The position numbers were made by a program, and so were the translations under genes. Of a DNA stretch of 52,104 bases, positions 8,035 to 16,287 are shown in pieces. The stretch comes from Streptomyces blattellae (lineage in GTDB: Bacteria; Actinomycetota; Actinomycetes; Streptomycetales; Streptomycetaceae), in assembly GCF_009709555.1 (NCBI RefSeq), contig NZ_WJBG01000177.1:1-52104 (forward strand). Direction: 5' to 3'. The notes under the pieces are model-generated. The model did not search any database and was not told where the DNA came from. It worked only from the letters and a program-made list of their open reading frames with translations. How positions within the stretch are numbered: position 1 is the first letter of the stretch; each line of letters opens with the position of its first letter.

Positions 8035-11000
8035 TTATTTTCCCCCGAGGGTGTAGAGGCGCTTCACTTTCATCTGGGTGGGCTTGCGGCCCTCTTCCCA
8101 CACGGTTTTCCAGTCGCCTCCGGCGACGTGGAGTTCATCGACGCCGGATACCTGGACCAGGATAAGGCCTGCCTGGTGTGCTTTCCACGCCTTCAGCCAG
8201 AGGCTTGCGAACGCCTGGGAGCGGATGGTGTGGACCCACTCGGGTCGGCGGAGTTCTCGGTTCTTTCCTGATTCGCCGATCGTGGAGGTGAACCGGGAGT
8301 ACATGGCCTTGACGTATTCCCCGGTGACCGGGTCCCCGGTGTCGATCGCTGTCTGGCGGGCTTCCTGGAGGACCCGGCGGAATTTCTCCAGGAGTGCTTC
8401 GGAGGCGCCGGAGGTCCACGATTCCAGGATCTGCGGCGGCTCGCTCAGGCCGAGTTCGTGGCAGCGGATCAGGAGGCGGACGGTGGCCTCGTCCAGGAGG
8501 TAGGGGCCGGGCTCGATCCGGTTGCCGAGCGGGCTGGGCAGGTCGGTGTGATCCCAGTTGAACTGGGCAACCCGGTGGATCCCGGCGCGCTTGCGGTCGA
8601 AGCCTCCGGTCGGGTCGTGCTTGAGCGCCCCGATCGGCAGGTGCGTCTTGAACGCGGAGAGATAGGCCGCGTTGATGTCCAGGCCGACCACGTCCAGCGG
8701 ATGGCGCTCCCCCCGCTTGATGGCCTCGTAGAGGGGGGCGTTGCGCCATTTCTGGCGCCCTTCCCACACTCCGTCAGCCTCGCCCTGTCCGGGCTTGGAG
8801 AGGAAATCCAGAGCGGGCGGGTAAACGGTGTGAACGTAATTTCCCCCGACCCGTGTGAGTTTGAAAAGGGCCATTGAGTCCGGCACGGCTTTCTTCTGCA
8901 GCGCCTTGACGGCGGCCTCGATGTCGCCGTCCGTCTCGTCCAGGGCCTGCTCGACCGCGTCGCGGATCTTGCCGAGGAAGAAGGAGTAGTTCCGGCGCCC
9001 GCTGCCGGTCCCGGTGCCCGGGGTGCCCTCGGGCGGAGGCGTGTCGTCGCTGAACGAGGCCGAGGGCGCATCCATGACCACTCCCTCCACCACGTGCCGG
9101 GCCGGAACGGCCGTACCGGACGCCGGTGCCTCGCCGGACTCCGGGACAGCGGTACCGGGCTCAGTGGCGGGGGCGGGCTCGGTGACCGTCAGGGACGCCG
9201 TGGCCGGGGTGTTCAGGGGCGCGGGGGCGGGGAGGGCGGACGGGGTGATCCCTGCGGCGGTCGCGGCCGCGTGGTAGGCGGTCAGGGCGGTGCGCAGCCG
9301 GGCGGCGTCGTCCGTTGGGGGCAGGCGCAGCCGGCGGGCGCCGAGCTCGGCGGCACGGGCCCGGGCGGCCGACAGCACCGGGAGGAGGTGCTCGTGGCCG
9401 GGAGCGAGCGCATCGCGCAGGGCGGTCAGGACGTGCTGGGCGTGGACCGACAAGGGCGAGCGGTGCTCGTTGCCGGTGAGGAACGGCGCGGCGGCGGCGA
9501 GGAGTTCGGCCTCCGCCGCGTCCAGGTCCGGCACCTGGGCGGGGACCGGACCCGCCTCAGGCGTGCCGGCGGCGGGGACCGGCTGCGGGCCGGCCGGCAT
9601 CGCCGGCACCGGTGACGCGCCCGGGGCGGCGACGCCGGTGGGGGTGTCGCGGTGGGCGGCGGTGAACGCGGCCAGCGCGGCGCCCAGGCGCCCGCCCTCC
9701 GGTGTGGCCGGCACCGGCGGCCGGCGGGCGGCGAGATCGGCCAGGGCCTGGCGCAGCCCGGGCAGTTCGTCCGCGCGGCCGGACACGGTGGAGGCCTCGC
9801 GCAGCGCGGCGAGCGCGCCGGTCAGGCGGGCGGACAGGCCGTGGCGGGCACCGGAGGTGAACGGCAGCGCGGCGTCAAGGAGTTCGGCCTCCGCGGCCGC
9901 GAACCCCTCCCCCGCAGCCGCCGCCTCGGCCGGCCCGACGGCCGGTGCGGAAGCGGGCTGCAGGGCGGCGGCCGGGGACGCCAGGGCGCCCCCGGCGGAC
10001 GGCGACGTCGTCACGGCCGGGCCGGCAGTGGCGCCGGACGGCGTGCCAGGGCCCGCGGCCGCGGACGGCTTCACCGCCCCCGCCGAAACCGCCCCCTGGA
10101 CAGCCGAAACCGCTCCCTGGACGGGGGCCGGTACGGCGGAACCGTGGCCGTGGGCAGCGGCGTGCGCACAGAAGGCCTCAAGAGCCTGCTGAAGCCGCCG
10201 TCCGGGGCCGGTGTCAGGCAGACGCGGCCGGTGAGCGGCGGCGCCGCGCACCGCCCTCTGGAAGTAGGACAGGTTCGAGGCGGACGCATCCTCGCCGTCG
10301 AGGACACGGACCATGGCGAGCAGCACAACCCGAAGGTCGTCCGGGAGCTGCCCGAGCGTGCCATCTTCCATGTAGGGGCGGACCGCGTCGGCGAGGTCGG
10401 CGGTGACCTTCTCGCCCTCCGCACCGCGGAAGGCGTGTTCGGCGTCGAACCGGTACCCCGGCTCGGGCGCGTCGGTGAAGCGGGCGCACGCGAGATCGGC
10501 ACGCAGCGGCACCCTCGTCAGCTCGCCGAAGTCGCGTTCGGCCACGGCTACTTGGGCGTCGTTGCCGGTACGGGTCAGGGTCAGGGTCACGTGGGCGGCG
10601 TCCAGCGCGGCCAGGACCTCGGGGTCGGCGGTGTCGAGCACGGCCACCACCGGCACGTTCCGGGTACGGGCCACATGCGCGAGCAGCCGGGCCGCCTCCG
10701 GAAGCGCGGGACCGGACAGCGGGATGAACCGGTCGGCCGCGTGCTGGAACCGGTCGACGACGACCAGGGCCAGGCCCTCGACGTAGGGGGCGGTCTCCGC
10801 GATCGCCTCCGCTGTCAGGCCGGTGCCGTCGTCGACGTGCAGGGCGGCGCCGGCGAGGCGGGCCTGGACGGCGGCCGCGGCCCGCTGCTCGTCCTCGGTG
10901 AGGGCGCCGGTACGCAGCCGCCGGTAATCAAGCCCCGCCTCGGCCGCGATCACCCGCATCGCCACATCCGTCCGCGACAGCCCCGACGCCGCGTACAACA

Positions 11001-12138
11001 CAGGCAGCCGGCGGGCGAGCGCGGTGTGCCGGGCGGCGTGCACGGCCAACAGCGAGCCGCCCGCGTGCGGCTCGGCCGCCACCACCGTCAACACCCCCAC
11101 CGGAAGACTCCCCAGCACAGCATCCAGGGCGTGCAGACCGAACCCGAACCGCGGCACCACCGACGGCGCGACCGCCTTGCTCAGCGCCTGCCCGGCGACA
11201 TCACCGAGGCCGTGCAACCGGTGCAGCCCACCAGCAGCCGGGACGGATGCGGGGGCCTCGGCCGGACCCGCCAACGGCACCGGACCGTCCCCACCCGCCG
11301 TACGGACCATGTCCCGACCGTCGGCAGCAGCCGTGCGGTCACCGGCACCGTCGTGAGCAGCAGCGTGACCGGACGCGGCCGCCGGAGCACCGGGAACTGC
11401 CTCGGCGCCTGTGGGGGGCACGTCACGGGGGACGGCCACCGGGATACCGGAGTCGCCATCAGCAGCCGGTACGGCGGCCGGGGCGGCGGAGGCTGTGTCA
11501 GCGGCGGGGGTCGGGACCGGGGCGCCAACGTCTGCATCGGCCCCCCGCCCGGCGGCGGGCAGGCCCTTTCCAGGGGCTTCGGGGGCCTGGGGCGCTGTGG
11601 ACACGACAGACGGGAGATGTGCTGTGTCCACCCACGCTGCGGCCGGTGCGGGCGCGCCGCTGATGGGGACGGCAACCGGTGCGTCGCCGGGCGGGACCAG
11701 AGCGGCGTCCACCAGGACCGCAAGAGGCGTCGTACGGTCCAGCAGAACCTGCGGCACGCCCGGACGGCGAGCCGCGTCCATCACGCGGTCACCGAGCTTC
11801 GGCCGCGCCGCTGTGCGCGCCCACGACGGCCATCCCGCAAGCCGCATCCGCGCGGAGTCGTCCAGCCGACCCACCGGGATCAGTGCGGCGCGGTAGGCAC
11901 GGTGCGATTTCCCGTCACGTTTCACGATCACCGTTACCCGGCCCTCGTCCCGCGCCGCGTCTACCAGCTCGTACAGCCGGTTCCGCGCCTCGGTCACCCC
12001 CAACACCTCCGGCGCCTCGACCGACGTCGGCGCAGCGGCGGCCGGCTCGGCAGCACAGGCACGCGCGGGAGCACCACCTGCCTCCTCCGCTGCGGGCCCA
12101 GCAGCGGAAGGATCGGGGACAGCGGAGTGGGCAGGCAT
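8035..12138 (-). CDS. Tap-like telomere-associated protein with DnaB-like domain
   Basis: This 1,367-residue protein starts at ATG 12138 behind GGAG. Residues about 47-90 and 99-149 look like two Phd/YefM antitoxin-type folds (VTEARNRLYELVDAARDEG; PQVLLDRTTPLAVLVDAALV). After an Ala/Pro linker, residues about 333-555 follow the DnaB helicase C-domain order (LDAVLGSLPVGVLTVVAAEP, SGLSRTDVAMRVIAAEAG, LHVDDGTGLT, LVVVDRFQH). Its Walker A is degenerate (HAGGS, not GKS/T). Three diverged repeats of about 90 residues follow (about 590-1010). The last 220 residues match the Tap pattern: GLDINAAYLSAF (about 1152-1163), a Lys-containing motif near 1275-1295, RPEWVHTIR, and VSGVDELHV (about 1330). Tap and Tpg are reported to carry out protein-primed synthesis at Streptomyces telomeres, and the three motifs resemble family B polymerase motifs A, B and C. 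Telomere replication is therefore the likely job. Confidence 0.65.
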   Translation of the reverse strand: MPAHSAVPDPSAAGPAAEEAGGAPARACAAEPAAAAPTSVEAPEVLGVTEARNRLYELVDAARDEGRVTVIVKRDGKSHRAYRAALIPVGRLDDSARMRLAGWPSWARTAARPKLGDRVMDAARRPGVPQVLLDRTTPLAVLVDAALVPPGDAPVAVPISGAPAPAAAWVDTAHLPSVVSTAPQAPEAPGKGLPAAGRGADADVGAPVPTPAADTASAAPAAVPAADGDSGIPVAVPRDVPPTGAEAVPGAPAAASGHAAAHDGAGDRTAAADGRDMVRTAGGDGPVPLAGPAEAPASVPAAGGLHRLHGLGDVAGQALSKAVAPSVVPRFGFGLHALDAVLGSLPVGVLTVVAAEPHAGGSLLAVHAARHTALARRLPVLYAASGLSRTDVAMRVIAAEAGLDYRRLRTGALTEDEQRAAAAVQARLAGAALHVDDGTGLTAEAIAETAPYVEGLALVVVDRFQHAADRFIPLSGPALPEAARLLAHVARTRNVPVVAVLDTADPEVLAALDAAHVTLTLTRTGNDAQVAVAERDFGELTRVPLRADLACARFTDAPEPGYRFDAEHAFRGAEGEKVTADLADAVRPYMEDGTLGQLPDDLRVVLLAMVRVLDGEDASASNLSYFQRAVRGAAAHRPRLPDTGPGRRLQQALEAFCAHAAAHGHGSAVPAPVQGAVSAVQGAVSAGAVKPSAAAGPGTPSGATAGPAVTTSPSAGGALASPAAALQPASAPAVGPAEAAAAGEGFAAAEAELLDAALPFTSGARHGLSARLTGALAALREASTVSGRADELPGLRQALADLAARRPPVPATPEGGRLGAALAAFTAAHRDTPTGVAAPGASPVPAMPAGPQPVPAAGTPEAGPVPAQVPDLDAAEAELLAAAAPFLTGNEHRSPLSVHAQHVLTALRDALAPGHEHLLPVLSAARARAAELGARRLRLPPTDDAARLRTALTAYHAAATAAGITPSALPAPAPLNTPATASLTVTEPAPATEPGTAVPESGEAPASGTAVPARHVVEGVVMDAPSASFSDDTPPPEGTPGTGTGSGRRNYSFFLGKIRDAVEQALDETDGDIEAAVKALQKKAVPDSMALFKLTRVGGNYVHTVYPPALDFLSKPGQGEADGVWEGRQKWRNAPLYEAIKRGERHPLDVVGLDINAAYLSAFKTHLPIGALKHDPTGGFDRKRAGIHRVAQFNWDHTDLPSPLGNRIEPGPYLLDEATVRLLIRCHELGLSEPPQILESWTSGASEALLEKFRRVLQEARQTAIDTGDPVTGEYVKAMYSRFTSTIGESGKNRELRRPEWVHTIRSQAFASLWLKAWKAHQAGLILVQVSGVDELHVAGGDWKTVWEEGRKPTQMKVKRLYTLGGK

Positions 12139-12787
12139 CAGGATCTCCAGACACGCGAAGCGGGACGGATTGGGAAGCACGGCCCCAGGGCACCGGCACG
12201 CCACCGGACGCTGAACACGACCATGCCCCCGCCTTCACGAACCACCAGCAGCGGGCGGCGGGGCTCGGTCGAGACGGCCAGGACGCAGCCACAGACACAA
12301 CACACCTACAGCGCAGCCGAGTTGACTCGGGCAGCCGCCAGCAGCAAGCCCCACCCTACTCGACCCGTAACGCCATCCGCCACACAACTCCGACGCCGAC
12401 ACGTAACGCGGCGAGGTGGAAGGGAGTGACGTGACCGGTGGGGCGAGAATGCGTAACGCAAGGCCGAGTTGGGCGCGGGGCGGACACGGGCGGGCGCTCC
12501 TCACACCGCTGCGGACTACTCCCCGGCCGGGGACCGCAGTCCGGCCCGTGCTGGAGGGCAACGTGCAGGGGCGCGTCGGGGCGGTGGGCAACAGTTGCGC
12601 TGCTGGTGAGGATGAGGCGGTCACGCCGTGCGGCCGCAGTGTTCATGGTGCGGGTACCTGCCCTGGCTGCACAAGCGGTGCCGCACCATGATGGGGTCCC
12701 AGGGCCAGGCGGGAACGGGCTTTTGACCGTGAGACGCGGTGCGCAGAGGGCACCGAGCAGCAACAGGAAACGGCGTCGGGGAGAGCT
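12139..12787. promoter_or_regulatory. Divergent regulatory region with CGTAAC motifs
   Basis: This 650-nt gap separates the Tap-like gene (minus) and TniQ1 (plus). Three motifs share the core seen at 438-584: GACCCGTAACG at 12362-12372, GACACGTAACGCGG at 12398-12411, and GCGTAACGC at 12451-12459. They lie 220-320 nt upstream of the Tap-like start. GGGGA at 12778-12782 is the ribosome binding site of TniQ1. I see no gene here. One boundary of the Tn7-like element may also lie here, but I could not find its ends. Confidence 0.4.
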
Positions 12788-14173
12788 GTGGCAGCAGGGG
12801 TGTTGCGGACCGTGCCGTTGGCCGGGGAGCTGACCACGTCGCTGATCAGCCGGGTCGCGACCCGCTACGGTCTGGCGGCCGGGAATGTGCTGCGGCTGTG
12901 GACATGCCGAAACTTCGCCGCGCGGTACGACGGCGGCGGCGTGCGGGCCGATGCGGAGGTCGTGCTCAACGATGCCGGGCGGCGTGTGCTCGCCGAGTTG
13001 TGCAGGGTGGAGCCTCACGTGCTGGCGCGCGCCTTGCCGGCCTTCACCGTGGACGACCCCAAGATCAGCACCGGCAAAGAGGCCGCCGTGGCGCAGGCGC
13101 GGTGGCGGGCCGCGGGCACGGTGGTGGGGCCGGCCGCGTTCGGCTGCCAGCTGTGCACCGCGCGGCGCACCGGGCAGGCGGTACGTGCGGTGCAGTACGT
13201 ACCACGCTGGCGGCGGGTCTGCCTCAAGCACGGACGCTGGCTGCTGGACGCGGACGCCGACCAGCCGCTGGAACACCTGACCTTGCACAGTGTTCCCGAG
13301 GTGATGGCCGCGCAGCGGCGGTGGCCGGGCGTGGCGCGGCGTGCGATGCGGGCCGGAGTAGAACCGGAACAGGCGTTCACAGTGGCGCATGCAGTGGTGG
13401 CCCGCTGGTGGGAGGAGGCCCTGTACTGGGAGCACGAGGAGACCTGGCCGCGCCGTCTGCACCAGCTGGCGGGCAGCAGCGCGGGGACAGAGCTGGAATG
13501 GTGGCGGATCGTGGGCCGGGACGCGGCCATCCTCCCCGAGGTGGTGGCCGTGGCGGGGGCGCTGCTGGAGCCGGCGATGGCTGAACTGGCCTGGCGCGCA
13601 AGCGGCGGGATGCGGCCGCGTGCGCTGGAGGATGACGACCCGTTCTGTCACCGGCTGGGCGAGCGGGTGGGCCGCCCATGGCTGGGTTCATTGGTCGCGG
13701 CCGACTACGGCAGCCCGCTGAGCGACTTCACGGGCGCGATCGTGCGCGGACGCCGCGGCGGCGGGCCGCCGGGGTGGCGGGACGATCCGTGGCAGCTCAA
13801 GCGTGAACAGCAGCCCGCAACGATGGCCGGTCAGCTACGCGTCTTGGTGGCGGAGAGACACTCGGGCGGCTCGGGTACCCGATGGCGTGCCACCGTCCGT
13901 GCCGAACACCGCCTCCATATCACCCAGTTACTCGACGACGCCCGGGAGCAGCTGGCACAGCTGCACGGCACGCAGAACGGCACCACCGCCGAGGTGGCCC
14001 GCACGCTGCTGGAGCACCTCAGCCACAGCGCCGGCCTGATCGACCAGGCCCTCCTGCACACCGCCGCCGCAGCCGTCGCCGCCGGGGTGGCACTGGAGGA
14101 GGTCGCCCAGTGGTCCCGCCTGCCCGCCGACGAGCTGGCACAGGTTCTTGCCGCGGGCCAGGATGACGGCTGA
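12788..14173 (+). CDS. TniQ-family transposition targeting protein (TniQ1)
   Basis: This 461-residue protein starts with GTG behind GGGGA. It opens with the TniQ signature of a proline-rich lead followed by a short helical motif: PLAGELTTSLISRVATRYGL, then the NVLRLW segment. A zinc-ribbon follows at about residues 117-145 (CQLCTARR, 20 or so residues, RRVCLKHGRWL). TniQ proteins (TnsD is the archetype) recognise the target or adapt a target-recognition partner and recruit the TnsC ATPase. The helical C-terminal 250 residues probably bind DNA. A second TniQ (31615-32547) sits directly behind tnsC. Two TniQ proteins in Tn7-like systems usually serve two target pathways; that reading is inference here. 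Confidence 0.7.
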   Translation: MAAGVLRTVPLAGELTTSLISRVATRYGLAAGNVLRLWTCRNFAARYDGGGVRADAEVVLNDAGRRVLAELCRVEPHVLARALPAFTVDDPKISTGKEAAVAQARWRAAGTVVGPAAFGCQLCTARRTGQAVRAVQYVPRWRRVCLKHGRWLLDADADQPLEHLTLHSVPEVMAAQRRWPGVARRAMRAGVEPEQAFTVAHAVVARWWEEALYWEHEETWPRRLHQLAGSSAGTELEWWRIVGRDAAILPEVVAVAGALLEPAMAELAWRASGGMRPRALEDDDPFCHRLGERVGRPWLGSLVAADYGSPLSDFTGAIVRGRRGGGPPGWRDDPWQLKREQQPATMAGQLRVLVAERHSGGSGTRWRATVRAEHRLHITQLLDDAREQLAQLHGTQNGTTAEVARTLLEHLSHSAGLIDQALLHTAAAAVAAGVALEEVAQWSRLPADELAQVLAAGQDDG

Positions 14174-14253
14174 CGCCCCCATCGTGAGTCCTGTCCTCGC
14201 GTTGTCGCGCGGGGCGGGCGGCGGTGGATCCCAAAAGGTGTGAGGCAGGCCCC

Positions 14254-14509
14254 GATGACGCCGGTGGACAACCCCGAACTCGCGGTCATCCTCGCTGGTG
14301 TCCCGGACTCACTCGTCCTCACGTACGCCTCGCTGGTGGACCGCGGCGACTACGAGGCCCTCCAGGAGCAGGAACGCCCCTACGAGCCCTGGCAGGGCAA
14401 CGGGGAGAGTAGGGCGCAAGAAGACGCGCGGTCCGCTGGAGGCCGCTCTGGCGGGCGGAGAGCGCCTCTACGGCCAGCAAGACAGGGCGCAGTCGTACGG
14501 ACCGCGTAG
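14254..14509 (+). CDS. Small hypothetical protein, possibly frameshifted
   Basis: The first 50 residues look like a genuine protein (VDNPELAVILAGVPDSLVLT, then RGDYEALQEQERPYEPW). After GNGE the frame turns arginine/serine-rich. A neighbouring frame continues more plausibly (RGPLEAALAGGERLYGQQ, ending at 14600). Either this is a frameshifted remnant or the open frame is chance. There is no strong ribosome binding site. The function is not recognised. Confidence 0.3.
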
Positions 14510-14615
14510 GCCGCTGGCAGCCACGGGAAGAGACGCCACCAGCGACCGGCTCGAACCGGATTCGCCGCCGTGTTCTACCAGGTACGGAGTCACGGCGTGA
14601 ACTATCCAAGAGTAG

Positions 14616-14662
14616 GGTTCCAGAACATCAAAGATCACCGTCTGAAGCGTTAAAGGTTCCAG
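14616..14662. repeat. Direct repeat GGTTCCAG in an A/T-richer stretch
   Basis: GGTTCCAG occurs at 14616-14623 and 14655-14662, 39 bp apart, within a locally A/T-rich gap (about 14600-14720) that stands out from its surroundings. It could be a protein-binding region or an old element boundary. I found no matching copy near 32550-32990, so I do not claim transposon ends. Confidence 0.3.
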
Positions 14663-14813
14663 GTGTCGATTACGTGACTGCCTGCGGCTGTGGCCGCCAA
14701 TGGTTTCCTACTGGGGTCATCAGTTATCCCATGTTTTCCGATAGCCCGGTCTGAACGGGAAGCGGCCAAGCGGCCCGCACCGGAATTCGGCACCCGCTTC
14801 GTGCGGCCGATCG

Positions 14814-15725
14814 GTGAACATGGACTCCGTGAACACCGAACTGACCGTGCTCAAGCGGGACATGGCCGTGAGCCAGGACGACACGATACGGATGCTGCTG
14901 GAGCAGTCCAAGCGCACCGGCCGTGCCGTCCTCATCCGGCGTGCCTTCGTCCAGGATGCCGATCCCGGCCTCCGCCTGGTCACGCGGCCCGGCCCGTTCT
15001 CCAAGATGCTGCGCAGCAACGAGCGGCTGGACCTGTTCCTCCTGATCCACTGTGTCACCGCGCGCGCCGACTGGGGCGTCGCTCACCGGTCCGAGACCTG
15101 GGGCCGCGCCGCGGGGATCTCCTTCGCCACCAACGGCACAGCGAGCGCCGCGGTCTCCCGGCACCTGCACAAGCTCAAGGAACTGAAGCTGATCAGCACC
15201 GAGCCGTACGGCCGGATGACGAAGATCACCAAGTTGCTCGAGGACGGCTCCGGCGACCCGTACACGCTGCCGTCGGGCGACAAGGAGGGTTCCCGCAAGA
15301 GCACCTACTTCAAGGTGCCGTTCGCGTACTGGGAGCAGCACTACTACCGGAAGCTGTCGATGCCGGCGAAGGCGATGCTGCTCATCCTCATGAGCCAGCG
15401 CAGCCCGTCCTTCGCCCTGTACAAGGCCAGGGAGTACGCACTCTGGTACGGGATCTCCCCGTCGACGGTCGGGCGTGGCATCGAGGAGCTGAAGAAGAAG
15501 CGCCTGCTGTACGAGTTCCTCTCCGAGCAGCAGTTGGACGGTTTCTCCGTCCTCGGGCAGAGCACGCACGTCCGCTGGGCCCTCGCCGCGCCGTTCGACC
15601 TGAACGTCAACAAGACGGAGCGCGAGGCGGCAGTGGCCGCCTGGACTCCCGAGGGCATCGCCCGCACCGCGCTGCGGATCGGCTCCCGTATCCCCGCACT
15701 CTCGGGGGCCGCGATTCCGCGATGA
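14814..15725 (+). CDS. Winged-helix protein, possible plasmid-type replication initiator
   Basis: This protein is 303 residues from the GTG at 14814, or 301 from the ATG at 14820; neither has a clear ribosome binding site. Two winged-helix segments are likely. Residues about 68-130 (LFLLIHCVTARADWG, then ASAAVSRHLHKLKELKLIS) hold a classic recognition helix. Residues about 180-240 (LSMPAKAMLLILMSQRS, then YGISPSTVGRGIEELKKKRL) hold a second. Tandem winged helices of this kind are typical of Rep initiators and of some MarR-like regulators. It stands alone between TniQ1 and the defence operon and is followed by two strong hairpins. The role is not known. Confidence 0.6.
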   Translation: MNMDSVNTELTVLKRDMAVSQDDTIRMLLEQSKRTGRAVLIRRAFVQDADPGLRLVTRPGPFSKMLRSNERLDLFLLIHCVTARADWGVAHRSETWGRAAGISFATNGTASAAVSRHLHKLKELKLISTEPYGRMTKITKLLEDGSGDPYTLPSGDKEGSRKSTYFKVPFAYWEQHYYRKLSMPAKAMLLILMSQRSPSFALYKAREYALWYGISPSTVGRGIEELKKKRLLYEFLSEQQLDGFSVLGQSTHVRWALAAPFDLNVNKTEREAAVAAWTPEGIARTALRIGSRIPALSGAAIPR

Positions 15726-15730
15726 ACACC

Positions 15731-15824
15731 ACCGGGGCGCTACAGCCCCGGTCCTACGACTCCCGGCCCCGCGCACACGGGTCGGGCGCGGCGCAGGCCG
15801 CCGCCCCGCAAACGGGCGGCGGCC
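15731..15824 (+). terminator. Two strong hairpins after the winged-helix gene
   Basis: Hairpin one has arms ACCGGGGC (15731-15738) and GCCCCGGT (15745-15752) around GCTACA. Hairpin two has 11-bp perfect arms at 15796-15806 and 15814-15824 around CGCAAAC. Both start within 75 bp of the stop at 15725. No T-run follows, which is usual for Streptomyces terminators. Confidence 0.65.
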
Positions 15825-15849
15825 CCCTGTTCCAGCAGGGAGCCGCCCA

Positions 15850-16134
15850 GTGAAGAAACCGACAGTCACTCCCCAAGGAGGCACCATCAGCATGTCCAAC
15901 GAGCCTAAGGGCACTGACCAGCCGGCGTCGACCCGGCATCACCAGGGCAACGGCAAGCTGCGCCACATCCGGTCCGAGATCCGGACCCGGCTGCGGCGGC
16001 TGCTGGACGGCGACCTCCGCCGTCGCCTGCGCGCCCTCGCCCATACGGCGGGCCACGGCATCGTCCGCGGCTCCGCCGGCGCCGTGGGCGCGAGCGGAAC
16101 CGCGTGGATCATCTGGTGGATCCAGCAGCGCTGA
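15850..16134 (+). CDS. Small basic protein with C-terminal hydrophobic segment
   Basis: This protein is 94 residues from the GTG at 15850 (GGGAG seven bases upstream), or 80 residues from the ATG at 15892 (AAGGAGG ten bases upstream). Both starts have usable ribosome binding sites. The middle is strongly basic (IRSEIRTRLRRLLDGDLRRR) and the end is hydrophobic (GTAWIIWWIQQR), so it may be a small membrane-associated protein. A hairpin follows at 16168. I do not recognise the family. Confidence 0.5.
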   Translation: MKKPTVTPQGGTISMSNEPKGTDQPASTRHHQGNGKLRHIRSEIRTRLRRLLDGDLRRRLRALAHTAGHGIVRGSAGAVGASGTAWIIWWIQQR

Positions 16135-16167
16135 CCCGGCGCACCCGCTGATTTCACATCCGCAGAC

Positions 16168-16199
16168 CTGGTGGTCCCGGTCCCAGCCGGGGCCACCAG
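16168..16199. terminator. Hairpin between convergent genes
   Basis: Arms 16168-16180 and 16187-16199 (CTGGTGGTCCCGG against CCGGGGCCACCAG, one G-T pair) flank TCCCAG. It lies between the stop of the small basic gene (plus) and the Shedu stop (minus), so it can serve both directions. Confidence 0.65.
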
Positions 16200-16287
16200 C
16201 GGCTCACCCCGTACGACGGTCACCACACGCGGGCCGCCGTACGTACTGAACGCACCCACAGGCCAACCAGACAGGTGGATGGGAGCC

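Noticed and set aside
9652..12429. A 925-residue plus-strand open frame opposite the Tap-like gene
   Set aside because: The minus-strand frame has clear domains, a ribosome binding site and an operon partner; the plus-strand translation is mostly Arg/Gly/His without motifs.
14600..14720. Left end of the Tn7-like element
   Set aside because: The stretch is A/T-rich with a direct GGTTCCAG repeat, but no counterpart was found near 32550-32990 and TniQ1 would be left outside.
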